A DNA stretch of 18,089 nucleotides from DAIQNV01 sp036788215 (lineage in GTDB: Bacteria > Planctomycetota > Phycisphaerae > Phycisphaerales > UBA1924), in contig DAIQNV010000064.1 of assembly GCA_036788215.1 (NCBI GenBank), forward strand, positions 1-18,089. The letters are read 5' to 3'. Position numbers and translations under genes: made by a program. The notes under the pieces are model-generated. The model was not told the origin of the DNA. It searched no databases and saw nothing but the letters and a program-made list of their open reading frames with translations. The number at the start of each line of letters is the position of its first letter. Position 1 is the stretch's first letter. Positions 6,938-14,690 of this stretch are shown piece after piece.

Positions 6938-9802
6938 CTACGGGCGCCCGGCGCCCGCGCCCACGGACCGCGCCAGACGGCGCAGGCGCGGGCCCCAGGG
7001 TTCGCCCCCCAGATCGGGATCGATGAGCCTCAGGCGCGTCACATGGGCCCCGATCGCGGGCCCGGTGCCCTCGTCCGTGTTCTTCGAGACCAGCTCGAGC
7101 CAGACGGTCGTCGCGTGCCAGAAGGCGTCGGGCGGGTCGGGGGACTCCAGACGCTCGGAAAGGGCCCGGAGCAGCGTTGCCGCCTCCGCGTCGCGCCCCA
7201 GCGTGACGAGGGCACGGGCATGCCCCAGCGTCAGGCGGGGCTCCCCGCCCGGGACGGGCAGGCCCGACGCGAGCAAGGCCCGGAAGAGCGCTTCGGCCTC
7301 CGCGGAGTCCTCCGCGAGCAGACGCTCCGCGAGGTCGGCCCGTCGGGCGGGGAGGTCCGGGCGGTCGAGGTCCGCCGCGGCGCGGACGGATCGTCTCAGC
7401 AGGTCGATGTCCGCGCCGTCGATCCCGTCCTGCTCGAGGAGGGCGTCGATGATCGCGAGTTCGATCTCGAGGGCCGCTCGGGCGAGCGTGCCCTGCGCAT
7501 CGACCTCCCCGAGCAACGCGAGGCCCGAGCGGTCCATCCGCAGCGCGGCGAGCTGGATGCGCCACGCGTCCGCGCCGGGCGCATCGGCGTAGCGCTCGAG
7601 ACCCAGCGTCAGGAACGCCTCCGCGTCGTCCGGGTGCGCATCCTCGATCGCGCTCGCGATCGCGGCGGGCGCCGAGGGATGACCGGGCACGTCGCGCGCG
7701 AGCCGGGCGAGCAGGCGGGCGGACCCGGCGGGGCGCAGGCCCTCGGTGTCCCGCGCGAGCCTGGAGGCTTCGATCAGGGCATCGCCCCGGAGGGTGTCGT
7801 CGATCCCGTCCCGCCCCGCGAGGCGGGTAAGCAGTTCGACCGCGGGCCCGGAGCGCCCGCGCTGGCCCTCGACGAGGGCGAGGGCGTAGAGCGCTTCGCC
7901 AGGGACGCGGTCAAGAATGGTCTCGTCCCGCGTCGCCATCGCCCGCTCGACCGCCCGGGCGACGCGGGGATACACCAGCCCCCGGCGCTCGGCGCGGGTC
8001 CGCAAGAGGTCGCGGCGCTCGACGAGGTCGAGCAGCGGGCGGAGCGCCGGCGCGACGGGCACGCCCGCGTCGAGCGCCCCGCGCGTGACCGCTTCGGCGT
8101 GGAGGATCGTCCACGACGGGTCGGAGAGGCGGTCGCCCTCGTCGAAGAAGGGGACGGACTCGGGCGCCTCGATCGCGTCATCGGCGCCGACGCTCATCGT
8201 GGAACCCTGCGCGAGCGCCCGCTCGAGCTCGAGTTCGCCCCGCAGCCCGGCGGACACACCGGGAAGCACTGGCGAACTCACGAGCCGGCCTGTTGCCTCC
8301 ATGGCATCGTTCACGCGACCGAGCAGGCGGAAGGCGGTGATCTGCGTGAGGGCCCGAGCCACGCCCGCCTCGTCGACGACGCCCTCGAGCTCGCCCAGCT
8401 CGCGGAGCGCGTCTTCTGCGGACCCGCGACCGGCGCGGGGATTGGCGTTGTCCGCGAGCGCCGCAGCGAGAATCGTCAGGGCCCGGGCCCGCGTCGCGCG
8501 GACGCGCGGGTCGTCCGGGAGCAGGCGCTGGTCCGAACCGATGGCCCGCAGCGTCGCCTCCGCGCCGGCGATCGTCTCGTCGAGGTCCTCCGGGCGGGCG
8601 AGCCCGTACAGCGCGCGGAGCGCCGCCCCCGAGCGCTCGACCCGGGCGAGCGGCGCCGTCGCTTCGCGCAGCGCGATCGAGGCGCGGTCGGTCCCGGCAA
8701 AGCGTCCCTCCACGCCCGGGATCTCGGGCAGGGCGTCGTCCGCGTCGAGGCCCGGCCCGGTCAGCCTGCGCAGCTCGTCGACGCCCACGACGCGTGTGTC
8801 GCCCGCGCCGTCCCCGTGCAGGCCCGCGATCGCGTCGAGCAGGCCCGTCGGGTCGCGCTCGATGAACTGCACCGTCTTGAGCACCGCGTCGCGCTTGCCG
8901 GTGCGCGGGTCGCGGGGGTTGAGGTCCTCGAGCGCCCGCATCGTCGCGGCCCGCCCGACGCCCCAGGTCGCGTCGGGCCCGCTGCGCCGGATGCTCCGGG
9001 CGAGGACGAAGACCAGGTCGGGCTCGAGCTCCAGCGCCGCCTCGATCCCCTCCAGGGGGTCCGAGGGCCCGCGCGGGAAGGCGTCGCGCGCCCAGGCGAT
9101 CGTCTCGCGCTTCGCGTCGTCGGTCGCTGCCCGCAGCCCCCGGTCCGCGTTCACGCCCGGGGACACCCGCACGCCCCCGCCGAAGAGCACCACGCCGAAA
9201 CGCTGCCCGGGGCTCAGGCGCTCGATGGACGCGACGAGTTCATCGATGACGAAGGGGAGCGCCGTGACCATCGCGCCCGACGCGTCGACGACATAGACGA
9301 TCCGGCGGGCGGCGCGGACGCTGAGGCCCGCGAAACTGGCGGACGCCCCGCCCGTCGGGCTCTCCTCGACGAACGCGCCGACCACGCCCGCCCCCATGGG
9401 CTCGACGCGGGCCGCCCGCTCCGCGCCCGCGAAATCCGCGGCGCCGGTCGAGCCGGCGCTCCGGAGCGCCCCCGCAGCGCCCGAACTCATGGCCCGCGCC
9501 GCGGCGGTCGCGCCCGGGACCAGGGATCGGCTGGGGGTCGGGGCGGCGCCGGCCTGCGGCGCCGGCGTGCCCGGGGCACGCGAGGGGTCGGCGCCGACGT
9601 TCAGGTCGAGCGTGATCTCGCCCAGGGGCGTGTCGTCGGTCTCGACGGGGCGCGTGACGGTGACGGTGACCGCCAGCACCCCCGCGAGCAGGCCGGCGTG
9701 GACGAGCAGGCTCGCGGCGCTGGGCACGACGTACCGCGTGATCCGCGTCAGCCGCCGTGGGGCGGGGGTGGCTCCACCCCGGGCTGGGTCGGAGGCGTGC
9801 AT
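6938..9802 (-). CDS. Membrane-anchored protein with degenerate von Willebrand A domain and long helical C-terminus
   Basis: The product is 954 aa. A single membrane helix at about 25-50 (VVPSAASLLVHAGLLAGVLA) follows a basic N-terminus, placing the rest outside the cytoplasm. A low-complexity Ala/Gly/Pro linker spans 70-160. A VWA-like fold follows at about 167-345, starting with RIVYVVDASGAMVTALPF. The metal site is incomplete. DASGA at 173-177 has Ala where the MIDAS motif DxSxS has Ser. The usual Thr loop reads GPSDP (245-249). The usual TDG strand end reads VLARS (266-270). Residues 350-954 are Ala/Leu/Arg/Glu-rich helices that look like degenerate TPR or solenoid repeats. The gene begins 9 bases after the DoxX gene and ends 10 bases before tmk. 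Function is unknown; binding or scaffolding outside the cytoplasm is an inference. Confidence 0.8.
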   Translation of the reverse strand: MHASDPARGGATPAPRRLTRITRYVVPSAASLLVHAGLLAGVLAVTVTVTRPVETDDTPLGEITLDLNVGADPSRAPGTPAPQAGAAPTPSRSLVPGATAAARAMSSGAAGALRSAGSTGAADFAGAERAARVEPMGAGVVGAFVEESPTGGASASFAGLSVRAARRIVYVVDASGAMVTALPFVIDELVASIERLSPGQRFGVVLFGGGVRVSPGVNADRGLRAATDDAKRETIAWARDAFPRGPSDPLEGIEAALELEPDLVFVLARSIRRSGPDATWGVGRAATMRALEDLNPRDPRTGKRDAVLKTVQFIERDPTGLLDAIAGLHGDGAGDTRVVGVDELRRLTGPGLDADDALPEIPGVEGRFAGTDRASIALREATAPLARVERSGAALRALYGLARPEDLDETIAGAEATLRAIGSDQRLLPDDPRVRATRARALTILAAALADNANPRAGRGSAEDALRELGELEGVVDEAGVARALTQITAFRLLGRVNDAMEATGRLVSSPVLPGVSAGLRGELELERALAQGSTMSVGADDAIEAPESVPFFDEGDRLSDPSWTILHAEAVTRGALDAGVPVAPALRPLLDLVERRDLLRTRAERRGLVYPRVARAVERAMATRDETILDRVPGEALYALALVEGQRGRSGPAVELLTRLAGRDGIDDTLRGDALIEASRLARDTEGLRPAGSARLLARLARDVPGHPSAPAAIASAIEDAHPDDAEAFLTLGLERYADAPGADAWRIQLAALRMDRSGLALLGEVDAQGTLARAALEIELAIIDALLEQDGIDGADIDLLRRSVRAAADLDRPDLPARRADLAERLLAEDSAEAEALFRALLASGLPVPGGEPRLTLGHARALVTLGRDAEAATLLRALSERLESPDPPDAFWHATTVWLELVSKNTDEGTGPAIGAHVTRLRLIDPDLGGEPWGPRLRRLARSVGAGAGRP

Positions 9803-9811
9803 GCCCCTGGG

Positions 9812-10624
9812 TTACTCGTCGTCTTCGTCGTCGCGGTGGCGGCGCTTGCGGCCCATCGCGTCGAGGGCGAGGGCCCCGGAGCCGCTGAAGACGAGCGCGA
9901 GCCCGGCGCAGAGGATCACGAACTGGTACATGAACTTCTGCCAGGCCTGACCATCGAGCAGCCCGTGCGTGGGCAGGAAGCCCAGGAAGGCGCCGCCCCC
10001 CTGCATCGCGGGCCCGCACTGCGTGAGCCAGAGCGCGACCAGCATGATCCACGCGACCGCCAGACCGCTGATCCGCGTGAGGAAGCCCACGAGCAGGAAG
10101 AGGCCCGCGAGCAGTTCCGTGACCGCAGCGGTCCACGCCAGCACGATGGGCCAGGGGCCGTTCGACGCCCACGCGGGCCAGATGGGCTGCGGCGCGGTGC
10201 CGTCCTCGGCCATCGGCGGGTTGGCGGCGGTGTTGATCATCAGCGCGAGGTTGTAGAGGCTCCGCACCTCGACCGGCTCCGGGAAGTCGGACGGGACATA
10301 GAGCGGGCCCGACACGTTCTGCACGCGCACGATCGAGGGGGCATGGGGATCAAAGACGGAGCCCTGGACCTCGCCCTCGCCATCGATCACGGGGGTGGGG
10401 GCGGGGGTGGGCGCGGGCGCGGGCGTCGCGGGCGCGGGCGTCGGGGCGGGCACGCTCGCGGGGGGGATCGCCAGGCCCATGTTGGCCAGGGCCGCGGCCC
10501 GCTCGCCCTCGACCTCGGTCGTGGTCAGCACCTTGCCGAGCCCGGCCTGGAGGAAGATGATCGCCAGGGCGATGCGGAGGAAGATCGGCGGGATCGCCAA
10601 GGCCGTTCGGTCTGCAAAGCCCAT
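9812..10624 (-). CDS. DoxX-family membrane protein with Pro/Ala-rich insertion
   Basis: The product is 270 aa with four likely membrane helices: about 11-30 (IFLRIALAIIFLQAGLGKVL), 155-180 (IVLAWTAAVTELLAGLFLLVGF), 182-200 (ISGLAVAWIMLVALWLT) and 232-252 (FMYQFVILCAGLALVF). The first-helix GLGK and the later ELLAGLFLLVGFLTR pattern match the DoxX/DoxD-like group, small membrane proteins whose roles are mostly unclear (some linked to redox chemistry). About 115 residues, including repeated APTPAPATPAP, separate helices 1 and 2; typical DoxX proteins have only a short loop there. The ATG at 10624 is preferred because AAGGA lies 8 bases upstream (10633-10637). A TTG 21 bases earlier has no such site. 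It is first in the minus-strand operon with the VWA gene, tmk and plsY. Confidence 0.8.
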   Translation of the reverse strand: MGFADRTALAIPPIFLRIALAIIFLQAGLGKVLTTTEVEGERAAALANMGLAIPPASVPAPTPAPATPAPAPTPAPTPVIDGEGEVQGSVFDPHAPSIVRVQNVSGPLYVPSDFPEPVEVRSLYNLALMINTAANPPMAEDGTAPQPIWPAWASNGPWPIVLAWTAAVTELLAGLFLLVGFLTRISGLAVAWIMLVALWLTQCGPAMQGGGAFLGFLPTHGLLDGQAWQKFMYQFVILCAGLALVFSGSGALALDAMGRKRRHRDDEDDE

Positions 10625-10739
10625 CTCGTCGGTCCTTTCCGTCAAGCGCCACGGGCGTGGCGCGGGTCGTCCTTGATGGATCCATACTATGGGTCCGTCC
10701 GGGCAGGGGCAGACTGGGGCCCCCGACCGGGCGCCCGCC

Positions 10740-10822
10740 GCGGGTGTGGCGGAACTGGCAGACGCGCGGGATTTAGGTTCCCGTGGCCCTAGGCCGTGCA
10801 GGTTCGAGTCCTGTCACCCGCA
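10740..10822 (+). tRNA. tRNA-Leu (anticodon UAG)
   Basis: A complete cloverleaf is visible. The acceptor stem GCGGGTG (10740-10746) pairs perfectly with CACCCGC (10815-10821), and A is the discriminator. The anticodon stem CGGGA/TCCCG encloses TTTAGGT with anticodon TAG at 10774-10776. The T arm has loop TTCGAGT. A long variable arm around GTGGCCCTAGGCCGT marks it as class II, and the sequence resembles bacterial tRNA-Leu(UAG). CCA is not encoded; TTC follows. It reads CUA and, by wobble, other CUN codons. It is divergent from the DoxX operon and the hairpin at 10831-10860 probably terminates it. Confidence 0.95.
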
Positions 10823-10830
10823 TTCGACGC

Positions 10831-10860
10831 CCGCCCCGTTCTTCTTGGAGAGCGGGGCGG
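10831..10860. terminator. Hairpin terminator after tRNA-Leu
   Basis: Arms 10831-10842 and 10849-10860 form a 12-bp stem (one G-T pair) with loop TCTTGG, nine bases past the tRNA. The tail CGGCGTTTCC has only a weak T run. The facing phosphatase gene ends at 10995, so it may also serve that side. Confidence 0.6.
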
Positions 10861-10896
10861 CGGCGTTTCCGGGGCCGGGCTTCATCGCCCCGTACC

Positions 10897-10920
10897 AGCC
10901 CGAAGCGTCAGCGCCGGGCT
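10897..10920. repeat. Short palindromic motif resembling a dispersed planctomycete intergenic element
   Basis: AGCCCG (10897-10902) pairs with CGGGCT (10915-10920), and the inner GCG/CGC pair around TCAG, leaving a bulged AA. The core CCCGAAGCGTCAGCG resembles a short motif I recall as frequent between planctomycete genes. Only one copy was noticed here, so its repeat status is from memory and unverified. Confidence 0.35.
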
Positions 10921-10994
10921 TCACAGGCGTCCGTCGCGTGGACCGCCTCCCGCCACGAGGAACGGGCGTCAGATCCGCCCAGAATGAGGAACGC

Positions 10995-12773
10995 TTAACG
11001 GTCGACGCGGAGGATGACGAGGGTTTCATCGTCGACCTGCCGGCGGAGCCCGACGAAGCGGCGCACCGTCCAGAAGACCTGCTCGAGGACGTGCGACGCG
11101 GTCGCGTCGGGCGTCTCGGCAAGGGTGTCCAGGACGCTCTGCACGAGCCGGGTCCAGCCGAACTTCTGGCCGGAGAAGTCGCGGGCGTCGGTCATGCCAT
11201 CGGTGAGGGCGACGAGGACGTCCCCCGGGCGGAGTTCGTGGACGAACTTGGGGTAGCTCTGCGACGCGTCGATCCCGAGAACCAGCCCACCGATCGCGAG
11301 GGGGTGCACGTCGTCGTGGGTCGGTGCCCGGCCCGGCTCGGTGCGGATGACGAAGGGCGGGTCGTGCCCCGCGGAGGCGTAGGTGAGGCGGAGGGTGTTG
11401 GGCTCGACGACCCCGTACCAGAGCGTGGCGAACTCGTTGTCGAGGGTGTCGGCGCACATGGCGCGGTTCACACGCGCGACGACCTCGTCGATGTCGTAGA
11501 CATTCTGCACATGGGCCCGAAGGCTGGCGCGGACCGCCGACATGAGCAGGGCCGCCGCGACGCCCTTGCCCACCACGTCGCCCACGACCATGCCCAGGGC
11601 GCCGCCCACCTCGAAGAGGTCGTAGAAATCGCCCGCGAGCTCGTAGGTCGGATCGGACCGGGCGGCGACGTCGAGCCCCGCGATACGCGGGAGGTCGCGG
11701 GGCAGCATGCGCCGCTGCACGTCGCTCGCGAGGCGGAGCTGACGCTCCATCGCCCGGTCGTGCTTCTGCGCCTCGAGCAGGCGCGCCTGGTGGACCGCAG
11801 CGCCCCCCTGCTCGCCGATCGATTGGAGCAGGCGCTGCTCCGCGGCGCTGAAGCGGCGCAGCGCGCGCGAGTAGAGCCGGATCAGGCCCATCGGACGCCC
11901 GTGCATGATCATCGGCGCACCGATGAACGACCGCAGGCCCTCGCGCTCCGCCCGCTCGGGCTGCAGCACCCGCGCGTCGCTCTGCAGGTCCTCGACGATC
12001 AGCACCTCGCCGTTCAGCAGGATGCGGTCGAACAGCCGCCCGCGGCTCAGGGGGATCGGGCTCTCGACCCAGTCCTTCGAGAGGTTCATGCTCGCCTTGA
12101 CGACGAGGTCCGCCTCGTCGTTCGAGACCGCGACGCCGTCCGCGTCCTCGGGCAGCAGCACGATCGAGCCCGCGTCGAGCCCCAGGGCGGAGATCGCGGC
12201 TTCGAGCGCCGCGTCGAGCATCGAGTCCATGGGCGTGCGGGCCGCGAGCATGGCGCTCAGGCGGTACAGGACGCCCAGCTCCTTCACGCGGTGGCGCAGC
12301 TCCAGGACATCGCGGCACAGCTCCGTGCCCGTGAGGCCCAGGAGCTCGAGCACCGAGCGGACGCGGGCCCGGATCTGCTCCGCCTCCCGCGGCGCACCCT
12401 CGGGCGGTCCCGCGCGGAGCACGAGGGTCGCGATCGTCTGGTCCTCGATCCGCATGGGCAGGAGGTCGGCGTCGGGCGGGATCGGGCCCGATTCCGCCTC
12501 GTCCAGCACGCGCCAGGCATGCCCGTCCGCAGGCGCGGGCGTCACCGGGACGATCAGCCTCTCGCGCTCGTCGCGCAGCTCGACCTCGAGCCCGGTCAGC
12601 TCGCCCAGTTCGGTGCACAGGCGGCTCAGCGAGCCATCGGTGAGGAACTCGTGGATGCTGAGCCCGGCGCCCGATGCGACCGGTTCGGGACCGGTCGGGT
12701 CGCCCCCGTCCACGCCATCGCCGGCGCCGACGGGCGCGCCGATGGGCGGCGAAGGGGGCTCGGCCTGGGTCAT
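10995..12773 (-). CDS. GAF-domain SpoIIE-type serine/threonine phosphatase (RsbU-like)
   Basis: The product is 592 aa, cytoplasmic, with no membrane helix. Residues 1-38 are disordered. Residues 40-150 form a small sensory-like domain (LCTELGELTGLEVELRDERE), perhaps PocR- or GAF-like. Residues 165-330 are a GAF domain ending FIGAPMIMHGRPMGLIRLYS and FSAAEQRLLQSIGEQ. A helical linker with the typical ASDVQRRMLPRDLP (349-362) leads to a PP2C/SpoIIE domain at 370-590. Its motifs are all present: ELAGDFYD (378-385), VVGDVVGKGVAAALLMS (396-412), ASAGHDPPF (466-474), LTDGMTDARD (523-532) and DDETLVILRV (581-590). The Asp residues for metal binding are kept. Such enzymes usually dephosphorylate STAS-domain anti-anti-sigma factors in partner switching, but no STAS or RsbW-like gene is in the window. 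The ATG overlaps the TPR gene stop (ATGA), so the two are coupled. Confidence 0.92.
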   Translation of the reverse strand: MTQAEPPSPPIGAPVGAGDGVDGGDPTGPEPVASGAGLSIHEFLTDGSLSRLCTELGELTGLEVELRDERERLIVPVTPAPADGHAWRVLDEAESGPIPPDADLLPMRIEDQTIATLVLRAGPPEGAPREAEQIRARVRSVLELLGLTGTELCRDVLELRHRVKELGVLYRLSAMLAARTPMDSMLDAALEAAISALGLDAGSIVLLPEDADGVAVSNDEADLVVKASMNLSKDWVESPIPLSRGRLFDRILLNGEVLIVEDLQSDARVLQPERAEREGLRSFIGAPMIMHGRPMGLIRLYSRALRRFSAAEQRLLQSIGEQGGAAVHQARLLEAQKHDRAMERQLRLASDVQRRMLPRDLPRIAGLDVAARSDPTYELAGDFYDLFEVGGALGMVVGDVVGKGVAAALLMSAVRASLRAHVQNVYDIDEVVARVNRAMCADTLDNEFATLWYGVVEPNTLRLTYASAGHDPPFVIRTEPGRAPTHDDVHPLAIGGLVLGIDASQSYPKFVHELRPGDVLVALTDGMTDARDFSGQKFGWTRLVQSVLDTLAETPDATASHVLEQVFWTVRRFVGLRRQVDDETLVILRVDR

Positions 12774-14491
12774 CCGCCCCCGTCCTCGCTCTCAGAGGGG
12801 CCCGTGGGCTCATCGGGGAGCCACAGCGCCCGCAGGAAGGCGGAGAGGCGAGCATCGTTGCGGGCCGCGTCGCCCTGCTGCAGCGTGTCGGTCTCGGTCG
12901 CGGTGAAGGCCCGCTCGACGAGGGGGCGGTCGCCCGTCTGGTAGCCCAGGTACGCAGCGAGGAGGGCTCCCACGCGCCGCACGGTCGACCCGGGCGTGTC
13001 CTCCATCATCCGGTCGAGATCGGCGACGATCGCCTCGCGTCGGGAGGGCGTGGGGAGCAGGTCGTCCCCGTAGCGCATGCCCGCGACCTCGGGGTTCGCG
13101 ACCAGCAGCTCGCGCAGGTTCACCGCTGCGGAGGTGTACAGCCCGGCGCCGAGCTGGGCGTGTACGCGCCCGATCTGGGCGGTCACGTCGCCGGGCTTGT
13201 GCGCCAGGGCGGTCGCGAAGCGTTCCTCCGCGTCGAAGTAGCGACCGCGGGCCATCAGGCGCTCGCCGGTCATGATCTGCTCTCCGTACGGGTCGCCCGA
13301 GGCGCGATCCTCGCTGATGAGCGCCCGCACGCGATCCTCGCCACCGAGGGCCTCGACGAGCGCCGGGTCGAGCCCGAGCATGCGCTGACGCACCGCGCGC
13401 TCGCGGGCGCTGACGGAGGTCTCGCTTCGAGCGTCGCTCGCGCCGGGCGTGCCCGGAGGAGCGGCGCCGTCGTCGCCCTCTTCTTCCTCGGGCATCGGGG
13501 CCAGGGGCGCCTCGCCCGAGAGACGCTGGCGGAGCAACTGGATCCGGGCCCGCTGGCTGACCGCCGGGTCGTCGTCTTCGCGCCCGCTGAGGCGCTCCAG
13601 GGCTCGATCGTGGGCGGTGCCCAGCCCGGACCCCATCTGGGTGTCCATCCGCGAGTCGACGGGCTGCTGCGCACCCCCGGTCGTCATCTGGCGGTCGATC
13701 TGGTCGTCGAAGCGTGCCGGGTTCCGGCCCGACTCGTCCGCAGGCGGGCGCGAACCCCGCCGGTCAGGCACCGACTCGGGCCCGGGGTCGCCCTCGAGAG
13801 CCGAGATGCGCACCGAGCGCAGGCCCGAAGCGGTCAGCCCCAGCCTCCGCCCGTTGTGCTCGCTCTGGCGGAAGCTCGCGAGGATCGTCGAGTGGAACCC
13901 GTCATTGGCGACGTACGCGCTCGGGGACCGCAGCGACCAGAGCAGCGTCCCCCGGTCGTCGAGTTCGATATCGGGGTTGCGCTGCAGGATGTCGGGCGTC
14001 GCGTCGGGGTTGGTGCCACGCGGGGTGAAGCCGGTGGGCGTCTGGTTGTTCACGTTGAACCCGTCCCGCCCCACGGTGTAGGTCCCGATCAGGTCCTGCG
14101 GGGGCCTCGAGCCCGTCGTCAACGCGAACTGGTACTGCAAACCCGCGGTGCCCCGGATGCCCGCGCCCGCCAGCCCGCTCGTCAGGGAGTCACGCCGGAA
14201 CGGGAACAGATCGTCCGCCCCGAGGTCCCCCCGGAACTCGCCCGCAGCGGTGTAGCCCACATCGCCCCGGAAGCTCAGCCCGTTCGGCGCGTTCCCGGTC
14301 ACGATCGCGTTGCGGAAGCGCGTCTCCGCCGCCAGGTCGCGCACCGGCGTGTTCACCCGACCCTGCGTGCTCAGGTTGTTGTCGAGCGCCCGACCATCGC
14401 CCAGCGCATTCTGACCCAGCGCAGGCAGCGACACCGCCAGACCGGCGACCAGGCCAACAACAGCTGTGGTTCGGCTCATCATCTGCATCAT
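12770..14491 (-). CDS. Exported TPR-containing protein of unknown function
   Basis: The product is 573 aa. A signal peptide at 1-27 (TAVVGLVAGLAVSLPALG) with cleavage near ALG-Q exports it. Residues 30-235 are Gly/Asn/Thr-rich and beta-like (TPVRDLAAETRFRNAIVTGN, LQYQFALTTG), with several polar repeats. Residues 236-405 are disordered and acidic (MPEEEEGDDG). A TPR-like helical segment lies at about 408-470 (GERLMARGRYFDAEERFATA, then a second unit), with more helix to 560. It is probably periplasmic. The start is one of two adjacent ATGs (14491 or 14488); GGAAGGAA lies just upstream at 14496-14503, with better spacing for the second. It overlaps the phosphatase gene by ATGA, and the anti-sigma gene ends 199 bases upstream. 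A link to envelope stress sensing is inference from position only. Confidence 0.75.
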   Translation of the reverse strand: MMQMMSRTTAVVGLVAGLAVSLPALGQNALGDGRALDNNLSTQGRVNTPVRDLAAETRFRNAIVTGNAPNGLSFRGDVGYTAAGEFRGDLGADDLFPFRRDSLTSGLAGAGIRGTAGLQYQFALTTGSRPPQDLIGTYTVGRDGFNVNNQTPTGFTPRGTNPDATPDILQRNPDIELDDRGTLLWSLRSPSAYVANDGFHSTILASFRQSEHNGRRLGLTASGLRSVRISALEGDPGPESVPDRRGSRPPADESGRNPARFDDQIDRQMTTGGAQQPVDSRMDTQMGSGLGTAHDRALERLSGREDDDPAVSQRARIQLLRQRLSGEAPLAPMPEEEEGDDGAAPPGTPGASDARSETSVSARERAVRQRMLGLDPALVEALGGEDRVRALISEDRASGDPYGEQIMTGERLMARGRYFDAEERFATALAHKPGDVTAQIGRVHAQLGAGLYTSAAVNLRELLVANPEVAGMRYGDDLLPTPSRREAIVADLDRMMEDTPGSTVRRVGALLAAYLGYQTGDRPLVERAFTATETDTLQQGDAARNDARLSAFLRALWLPDEPTGPSESEDGGG

Positions 14492-14603
14492 CGGGTTCCT
14501 TCCCGTCTCAAGACATCGTACGCGGACCGGGCCCCGGGCCCGGCGCGCACCACCCCGCCACCCATCGGTACGAGCCCCGGGCGCGGGAGGATCGCCCCGG
14601 ACC

Positions 14604-14650
14604 CGTGTGTGTCGGCACACGACAGCCCCGGCTTCAGGGGAAGCCGGGGC
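14604..14650 (-). terminator. Tandem hairpins after the anti-sigma gene
   Basis: A perfect 11-bp stem, arms 14625-14635 and 14640-14650 with loop AGGG, lies 40 bases past the anti-sigma stop. A second, CGTGTG/CACACG (14604-14609 and 14616-14621), follows on the minus strand. There is no T run, so termination may be partial or may be rho-dependent or attenuating. They separate the anti-sigma gene from the TPR gene. Confidence 0.5.
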
Positions 14651-14690
14651 GGGGAAGGTCCGGAAATCCATCGGGGACAGATCGGCGGGC

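Noticed and set aside
10660..10700. Possible promoter with TACTAT (10685-10690) before the tRNA, or its complement TAGTAT for the DoxX operon
   Set aside because: No matching -35 at suitable spacing on either strand, and it is 50 bases from the tRNA start. It is plausible for the DoxX side but not supportable as a call.
6755..10792. A plus-strand frame open for 1345 codons across the tmk, VWA and DoxX genes
   Set aside because: It is antisense to well-supported genes, its product is Arg/Gly/Pro/Ala-rich without domains, and such frames arise from high third-position GC. It also runs into the tRNA gene.
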